Positions 57,355 through 64,000 of a DNA stretch of 64,000 bases are shown piece after piece. The translations under genes were made by a program, and so were the position numbers. Numbering within the stretch: the stretch's first letter is position 1; every line of letters starts with the position of its first letter. This DNA comes from Amaranthus tricolor (Eukaryota; Streptophyta; Magnoliopsida; Caryophyllales; Amaranthaceae). The notes under the pieces are model-generated. The model had not been told where the DNA came from and did no database searches. It worked only from the letters and a program-made list of their open reading frames with translations. Location: contig NC_080058.1 in the NCBI RefSeq assembly GCF_026212465.1, positions 6,543,001-6,607,000 on the forward strand. The letters run 5' to 3'.

Positions 57355-60300
57355 TTAGTGGCTAGCAATCAAATTTCTACTTGCCTGAATCCTACGCCGC
57401 TTGTATACGCACTTGTATGTGTGATGCTGCCTTGCTGCTCCATCAATCAGTGACTTCTTCTTTTCACGAGTACTTTCTGCTTTCCGTCTTCGCTTGTAAT
57501 GTAGATTGAACGTCCTGTTGAGATCATGCTCCAGGATGTTCTCCTGCAGCAGGTACGCAATAATAGATCAAGAACCATGCAAGAGCATTAAATATCTTTT
57601 GGTCCCCAGTCACATTACTTTATTTGATATCCAAAACAGTAAAATGCAGAAGATAGCATTGAAAATTTACTGAAAGTCTAAAAAGCAAAAGGTAATAAAC
57701 CAAAGAGCACAAATATTTCCAGAGCCCAAATAATACCTGTACTACTGCAAGTCCAGTCCTTCGCAGTTCTTTCGTTGCTCGTAAAGAATCTAGATAGAAC
57801 AACCAAACAAAGATAGAATTATTAGAGCATTACAACTAGTTTTGATAAAATCATTACAGTACGTATACAATCGGCTAACAACATTCCAGTTCCCAATGCC
57901 ATAGCAGCAAACAAAATTGTACTTATTTATTTGTAAATTGGGGTTGAAGGGAAAAGGTTAATTCTGATTTGAGAACTATGATTACAAAGGCCAAACAATT
58001 ACAGCAATGTCCTTACCATACCAAAAAAGTGGAGAAGACCAAACTAATGAATCAATTAAAACATCTAAAGACCGAACTAAACTATGTTATGGATATACTT
58101 TTCAGGTAGCATACCTGTTGGAGCCGATCTTCTGAGGATTTTCTGAAACATTGTTGTTCCCTGGAAAAGAACAAATGGATACCCCAGCAATTCTTTCCTT
58201 AAAAGCGATGGCATGTCGGTAAAACCAAATGACGAAACCCAGGTATTACTGAGCTGAGCTATAGCTGGCAAGACTAGTCTTTCGACACCCATTTCAACAA
58301 GCATCTGCAAAAGATGAGTATATGCTACAGAACAACAATAAAATTTAACAGAAAATAAATAGAAGATTCATGAATAAAATACCATAAACAGCAGAAAAGA
58401 TACAAGCATCGCTAGTAGGCTGAAGGCCTAACATACATCATTAGGTTGATAAACCTAGGCTAAACTAAGACTGTTGACAAATTGTACCTTCTCTAGCTCA
58501 TCAACAAGCAGCCGGCACATACCCTTTCGGCGATACTTGAAACGTGTAGCTACAAGTGGCATTTCTGCTACTTTTTGACCATGAATTCTGAAATCAACGT
58601 AAAGACCAAATGCACGCAAAAGATAAGTTACTCATTTGAAAATCAAGGATATAAACATTGCTTCCATAACCCAAAGAGTCACCTGATAGTAGCAACACAA
58701 ACAGGTTCCTCATTGTGAACCAAAGCTATTACATAGAATCCATGAAAATCCAGTCTCCGAAATTTTGACCTGTTAAAAGCAAAATTGTTGAAGACTGAAA
58801 ATGTTTACAGCAACAATATATGCTGACATATCAAACAAACAGAACAACAAAGCACGCAGCCCTCAGAAGGAACAAGCTTCATTTCACAAGGCAATTACAA
58901 ATTTTAGGGGCCCATGCCCCCACCTTTTATAAATTTTGAATCCTGCTAACTGCAAAACACTATCGGAAGGTTCAAGATATCATTGAACTTTCAACGAATG
59001 ACAATTTGAAAAACCTGTTAATTATTTCAGTTAAAAGGCCTCAGAGAAAAAATAAGTTAAATCATAGAACTGTTCATTGCCATAAAACATACACAATCAA
59101 GTTTCATTACTCGTATTGTCACGTAAATAGACTAATAACAAAAAATATAGAAGGCAGGATTAAATTTAATTTATATTTTTATGGTTTTTGCTGGTTAAAA
59201 GAAAGGTAATTGTGAATCTAATCGTATAACTTAATTGGAATCATAGAATCATACATGTACGGTGATCATGATTCTAACAACCATAGAGAGATTTTCAAAA
59301 TAAAGTTTATTTAGAGGAAGGACCATGAGAAACCCTGGAAAGTTTTGAGATTTTCAAAAAACATTCTGCAACACAATTCATGAATATCAAAAAAATTTCA
59401 CTAAAATAAGTAACTTTATCAGAAAGAATGCAAAAGGCATGATGTTCACTCCAGTTCACAGTCCCAATGGTTATCAATCTTGTTATAAATGCAATGAATA
59501 ATGCACAGTAATACCAGAGAATTGATGATCAATCAAGTAAAGGACAAATTGATATTTTAGTTATTTGAGAACAATCTTTGAATAATGAAGAATATAACTA
59601 ATCATTTCCATGTGGAAAAGAATAAGATGCAATATGTCATATTTATCACATTAATACAGTCCCAACTCTGGGTGCCAGCTTTGATAAAGCCGGTTAAAAA
59701 AATTTGTTTCTGCATCCCTCAAAACTGTTCAGCAGATCCATGATGTGGAGTGTATGATTAAATAATGCTCTTGGATCCTAATTAGAATACAAAGGACTAT
59801 TTTTATTCAAAGAAAATTTAAATTAACAAGAAAAACTTATTGTGAGACCCAATAGTGCAAAAAACAAGGCCGCATTGTATAGCATCGGCCGCATTGTAAA
59901 GATTTCAAAAAAAAATGAACCGACTGCATTTTGGCTGCATCATGGGATATCTCATGCTTTCGAATGATGCATCATTCACATTACCATTCCATTACTGCAA
60001 TTGCGACAATTACCGCATTTTTGCACTATGGTGAGACCATAAAGGACAAGGACTCATAAAGAAGATAACACACTCAAACACAAACAGAAATAATATGGCA
60101 GCCACACTCTACATCCACATATGATAATTCTAAAAACAAGCACTCCCATTGTTATTGAGACTAACTTCAATAAATTTTACGAGGAATAAACAGGTATTGT
60201 TAGATTTAGATGTCTAGAAATTTCCGTTTTTAACTATGCACTCAAAAAATGATTTAACTACTGTTTATCATAAGAAAAACCCCATGGCATTTTATCAAGG

Positions 60301-62403
60301 TTCTAAATTCCAAGGGTTCAAAATATCTTTCAACATTTGCGTAGTTGACACTATTCATCTACCAATATCATCTCATTTTCTTATCCATATATAAAGAAAA
60401 AATATAGTTAAGTGGGATCTTGTTAGAATTGTCTTAATATGTAGTTCTCAAGTCTCAACTATCGACGTTTGATTGTCTTTATTTAAAACATAATTAGTGT
60501 TGGAAAACATGCAATAAATAAATTTTTCAAGTATTTTGAAAAGGAGGAAATACTTAAAAAGAAGCTTTGAAATGTAGATTCAAAGTTCAAATTTGATACA
60601 TAGTTTCTACTTTTTTAGTACGTGGGTGGAGAAATGGAGCACTTAGTAAAAAAGGGGGAGATAAATCTTATAATTATACAATTAAATTTTATAAGGCCAA
60701 TTCTTCCCACAGGAAAAAGGGTCCTATAAATGTTTTCTTCTTTTAGTTATAATGAATTATATTAGGAACCAGGAAAACACCAAGGGATGTAGCACCATAT
60801 ATTAACAGAGGTACCAACAAAAACATTAAAGGCCTTTGCTTGTCATAAACACCACCTATACGTAGATAACATATCAACCAATTGATTGGTACAAAATTGA
60901 TGTCAAAACGCATAAATACTTTGCGTGCTTAAAATTCCACTAACAATACATATAATTTATTAATAAACAATGCAAATAGCAAGAAAAGTGTCTGCAGGCA
61001 GCCAAGTATAAAGAGACGGAAGAATAACATAATTAGGTTTAAGGTTAATGGACCATGCTTAAAAATAAGAAAGAAATTGCACCAAATTAATCAAGTCAAC
61101 TAGAAATGCATTAAATTTTCAAAAAACACCCAACATGCCAAATTGAAAATAGCCCTAGATTGTCTAAAGAACAGAAAATAAAGCATCAATACAGTTTTAG
61201 CATATAACACAAAAAACTCCATAATCGCAAGAGAATGCGGAGGCTGAATAGTACAAAAAATAGAAAGGGGTGGGGACTCACCCAGAATTGTAGACAATAT
61301 CGGCAACCAGATCCCTTTCGGTGTGGGGTTCGATTATAGGTTCAAAGCACTCGTGAAAAACATTTAGAACTTGCGACACTTGAATGAGAGTATGAAATCG
61401 TTCATTGTGTACGTTACAATCATTTCTTCTAGATCTTGTAATAGTCCACGTAAATCCTTCCCTACTTGTTGGATTTGAAATTTGTAGAAGTTTGTGAAGG
61501 CGAGAACATATCTAAAAGCCAACCAAATGATCGTGATTAGCAAAACAGATTATGCAAAATGACCAAAGGTGAAGAAACCAAAACCAACTATCAATCTATA
61601 AAACAAGTAGCCTCACAAAGTTAAAACATAATTCTTGGAAGAATGTGAGGTAAATGATCCAAAACTTGTATAGCTATTTGGCAATTGGCTTTTTTGTTAG
61701 CTTTTGGTTTTTGGCTTTTAGCTTTTTGATTGGTCAAATAGCCAATAAAAGTTTTTAGTAAATGGCTTTTAAGCCAAAACCAAAAAGCTACTCATTTGTA
61801 GCTTTTTTCATTGTCTTGGTTTTTAGTCTACTTTTTTTCTAATAAACAGCCAACAGCTAACAAATAATTTTTAACATCTCCAAAGCAATTCGCTTAAACA
61901 TCTAGCTTAAACAACGACTAATACATCAAATCAACCAACAGCTTTAGCTAGGCCCTTTTTTTTTATTTTGAAATTTTTATAGAGCGATCAACGAAAATCG
62001 CTGCAGCCAAAGTTAGTTGACTCATTTTCGTGTTTACTTACCCCCTCAATTGATAGTTAACAACAACCTTATGCTAGGTAAAGGTCAAATTAAAGAGAAT
62101 ACCTCAAAACAGCTTCGGCTGCAAAACTTGTCCGAGAAACAGTTGTCGGAAACTAATGTTCCTGCTTCGTTCAAGCAAGCCACATGATCTACAAAGTCAG
62201 AGTTATATAAGATAAAGCGAAAAAACTTCAAGCATTGCAACATTGATGACATAGACAAAGAAAACAATAAATAGAAGAAACACACATCGGCGGCTGCACT
62301 GGTAACACGCTTGAGTAAATAGTTGATCATCATTATCAGAATAATCCGAGCCACATAAGCCACATTTACATGATGGACAAAATGATTCTCCAGCAGGAGC
62401 TTC
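57355..62403 (-). CDS. IDM1-like PHD-finger / GNAT acetyltransferase, 3' part of gene
   Basis: Eight exons on the minus strand in one continuous frame (350 codons plus stop): 62403-62286, 62188-62103, 61511-61282, 58769-58683, 58587-58488, 58304-58115, 57789-57737 and 57543-57355. Exons 1-2 encode a PHD-like zinc finger pair: FCPSCKCGLCG, CYQCSR, YHVACL, FCSRSC. Exon 3 onward is a GNAT domain: FTWTITRS, HECFEPII, SKFRRLDFHGFYVIALVHNE, VATIRIHGQKVAEMPLVAT and the acetyl-CoA-binding RFKYRRKGMCRLLVDELEK, then LVLPAIAQLSNTW. This order is that of plant IDM1-type nuclear proteins, which bind chromatin and acetylate histone H3 to counter DNA methylation. Residues after the GNAT end form a basic tail (HYKRRRKAES, KRRRIQ). 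If the intron after 58115 is kept, the protein ends instead at 58077. The N-terminal part, including the first PHD half, lies beyond the right edge or in an exon I did not find. The 2.5-kb intron 58770-61281 contains a MITE. Confidence 0.82.
58770..61281. other. Large intron of the acetyltransferase gene
   Basis: Contains no coding sequence I can support. It holds a MITE at 59851-60030 and otherwise AT-rich sequence. Open frames at 59006-59209 (+) and 61100-61306 (-) are chance. Confidence 0.6.
59851..60030. mobile_element. MITE in the acetyltransferase intron
   Basis: Ends ATAGTGCAAAAA (left) and its complement TTTTTGCACTAT (right) face each other, with GTGAGACC directly outside on both sides (59842-59849 and 60031-60038) as a probable target duplication of 8-9 bp. 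The interior has CCGCATT and its complement repeated (GGCCGCATTGTA twice, TTACCGCATTTTT). Confidence 0.6.
61680..61960. repeat. Dispersed MITE-like repeat (GGCTTTTGGCTTTT family), copy 2
   Basis: In the intron between exons 2 and 3 of the acetyltransferase gene. Contains TTGGCTTTTAGCTTTTTGAT, GTAGCTTTTTTCATTG, ACTTTTTTTCTAATAAACAGC and ACAAATAATTTTTA, matching 54459-54740. Confidence 0.55.
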
Positions 62404-64000
62404 CTGATGACCACAACAATCAGTTAATATAAGAAAAGGACTTTCATATTGCACCCGATCTAAAGGTGGTAAATAGAAAAGGTAGTTCGAGAAATAGTAG
62501 GAAAGCTTATAAGATACGGTCAATTGTGCTTATTGTAAAATCTAGGGAATGGTGTCTAGCCCAAAAAAGCAAATTATGAGACATTCTAACCTGCCCCAAG
62601 GTACATATATTAATTCATCAAGCAAAACTACAGAAAGACCAACTAATGTAAACTAATTATATCAAAAACATTTGATAAATTTATGGAGAAAAAAAATTAA
62701 ATCAGTAAACCATAATAAGTTAATGTCTAAGAGCATGCCCAGAGTAATTGTTAGAGCAAATTACAGCTAGTGTATACAACAATGGAATAATCCTACAAGA
62801 AATTGACTAGAAGACACAATGGAAGAAGTTTTATTGAAGATTAATTAGTGTATACAACAAATTACAGCTCAAGAATGTCTCTATTTGAGATCAAGCACAA
62901 GCACTACAAGTAATTATTATTACTCATTAAAACCCTAGTGTTGTTTTGGATCTAAAATACTCAAGTTGCGCCTTTCTATCCAGCTGAAACAAAAACAAAT
63001 GATGTATATACCCAAGGAATTAAACTGGGTTTATTTATCCAAGCAAACAGGGCTTGTGCTCGACCGAGCAATAATGGTGTTTGCCCGAGAATTAAAATCC
63101 AGGAGCTAGAATGTTTCTAAGAGTTAAATTTTTGCTAATGCTCACCCAAGCAAGCAAATGGCCCACATACAGTCTACCCACCTGAGCAAAGCATTGATAC
63201 ACACTCTTGCTAGAACACTTTTGCAATACCTCAAAAAGGAATGGTTGATGAAATAGTTTCTGTACACTAAGTACTTGTTAGACAATAGATAAGCATAATC
63301 AAGGAAGTTGATAGTTCTAAATTTTTAGTGGTCCAATCAAATCAAATTTTGCAATATCTGAACAGGGCAAAAGTAATTTTCAACTAGAATTAATCTGCCT
63401 TTTGGTATATGTGGTCCACCAAATAACAAAATCTTAGTGTCATGACAATTAACAACGCTGTCTTTTGTTTAATTAAAACCCCAACACATTAGTTGTTGTT
63501 ATGCTTCAAACTTAAAACGTGTATACCTTAGTTAACAGCTACCAACAAAATCAGCTAATTTTCTTCTCAACAATAGTCTTTTGTTTTTCATAGGGGTGAG
63601 AGCCCAAAGAGAGTGTTGTTGTAGACATGAAATGTGCTTCCCAGACCACATATTAACACTGAATAACACCCTAGAGATTTACATAATATTCAAATCTTGG
63701 ATATAAAAGTATTAACTTGTTTGGATGATTGGATCAAACGGGATGGAAGGAGGTGAATGAAAGCTCATTTGGATGATAGATGAGGGAAGGGAATTGGATT
63801 GGAAAAAAACGGGGACAAATTGCTATATATTGTTGTAAACAAATCTCCAAGATTCCCAACAATGGAGAGTTTTGGAAAGAACACTCATCACTCCTCCCTC
63901 ATTCTTCCTCCAAAACACCGAAAGACCTAGAAATCAGAAATTTTTTTTTACAGCGAGTGCAATCCGAAATATAATCTCGAGTTATTGTGTCTTGATTTTT
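62404..64000. other. Probable intron or upstream part of the acetyltransferase gene
   Basis: No further exon of the gene was recognised in these 1.6 kb, although the frame of exon 62403-62286 is open at its acceptor and requires one upstream. Sequence at about 62750-63250, with CTCGACCGAGCA, GCCCGAGAATT and CACCCAAGCAAGCA, looks like part of a retroelement LTR, but no pair was found. Confidence 0.4.

Noticed and set aside
63780..63974. 64-codon + strand frame near the right edge
   Set aside because: No motif, and it lies antisense to the probable acetyltransferase intron.

Overview
The window is nuclear DNA of a flowering plant. The evidence is AT-rich intergenic sequence, GT-AG introns, nested plant transposon superfamilies (Ty1/copia, hAT, CACTA, Mutator-like, Stowaway-like) and plant-type genes. 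The repeat style suggests a eudicot, perhaps Caryophyllales/Amaranthaceae, but that is only an impression. Host genes are few, and most of the 64 kb is transposons, microsatellites and decayed repeats.

Layout. 0-4 kb: last exon of an organellar MnmG/GidA-type tRNA-modification gene (+), then an intact two-TM membrane protein of unknown function (+). 4-34 kb: gene-poor, with two tiny genes (12.7 kb and 22.3-23.4 kb) among transposons: a 1.9-kb Mutator-like element (14.1-16.0 kb) holding a microsatellite-embedded MITE, a second copy of that MITE at 21.9 kb, a copia remnant (20.3-21.0 kb), and a 5.7-kb CACTA element (23.8-29.5 kb) with a broken Ulp1-protease gene, itself sitting inside an older hAT-like relic. 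34.5-38.7 kb: a gag-less, young copia element inserted in a Stowaway-like MITE. 42.2 kb: a third tiny gene related to the other two. 43.5-47.1 kb: a complete hAT element with perfect ends and a nearly intact transposase. 48.9-50.5 kb: a non-autonomous hAT element with an internal tandem duplication. 52.8 kb: a SINE-like sequence. 55.5-62.4 kb: the 3' half of a minus-strand PHD-finger/GNAT acetyltransferase gene (IDM1-like), running off the right side of the window, plus a decayed duplicate of its last exon that carries a palindromic Mutator-like MITE and lies beside a stray BED-finger fragment.

Most notable: three dispersed same-strand genes at 12.7, 22.3 and 42.2 kb encode proteins of 55, about 80 and 46 residues. 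All start MSN and share an ungapped 19-residue core ([PQ]x[PA]RGxxKNxxxK). I do not recognise the family; it is the best candidate here for something undescribed. Next are the (TA)n-targeting MITE pair, and the Mutator-like family whose ends and interior carry a TTCGCAGTTA-type palindrome, including a 424-bp near-hairpin with a perfect 9-bp target duplication.

All calls come from reading sequence and translations by eye; no database search was run.
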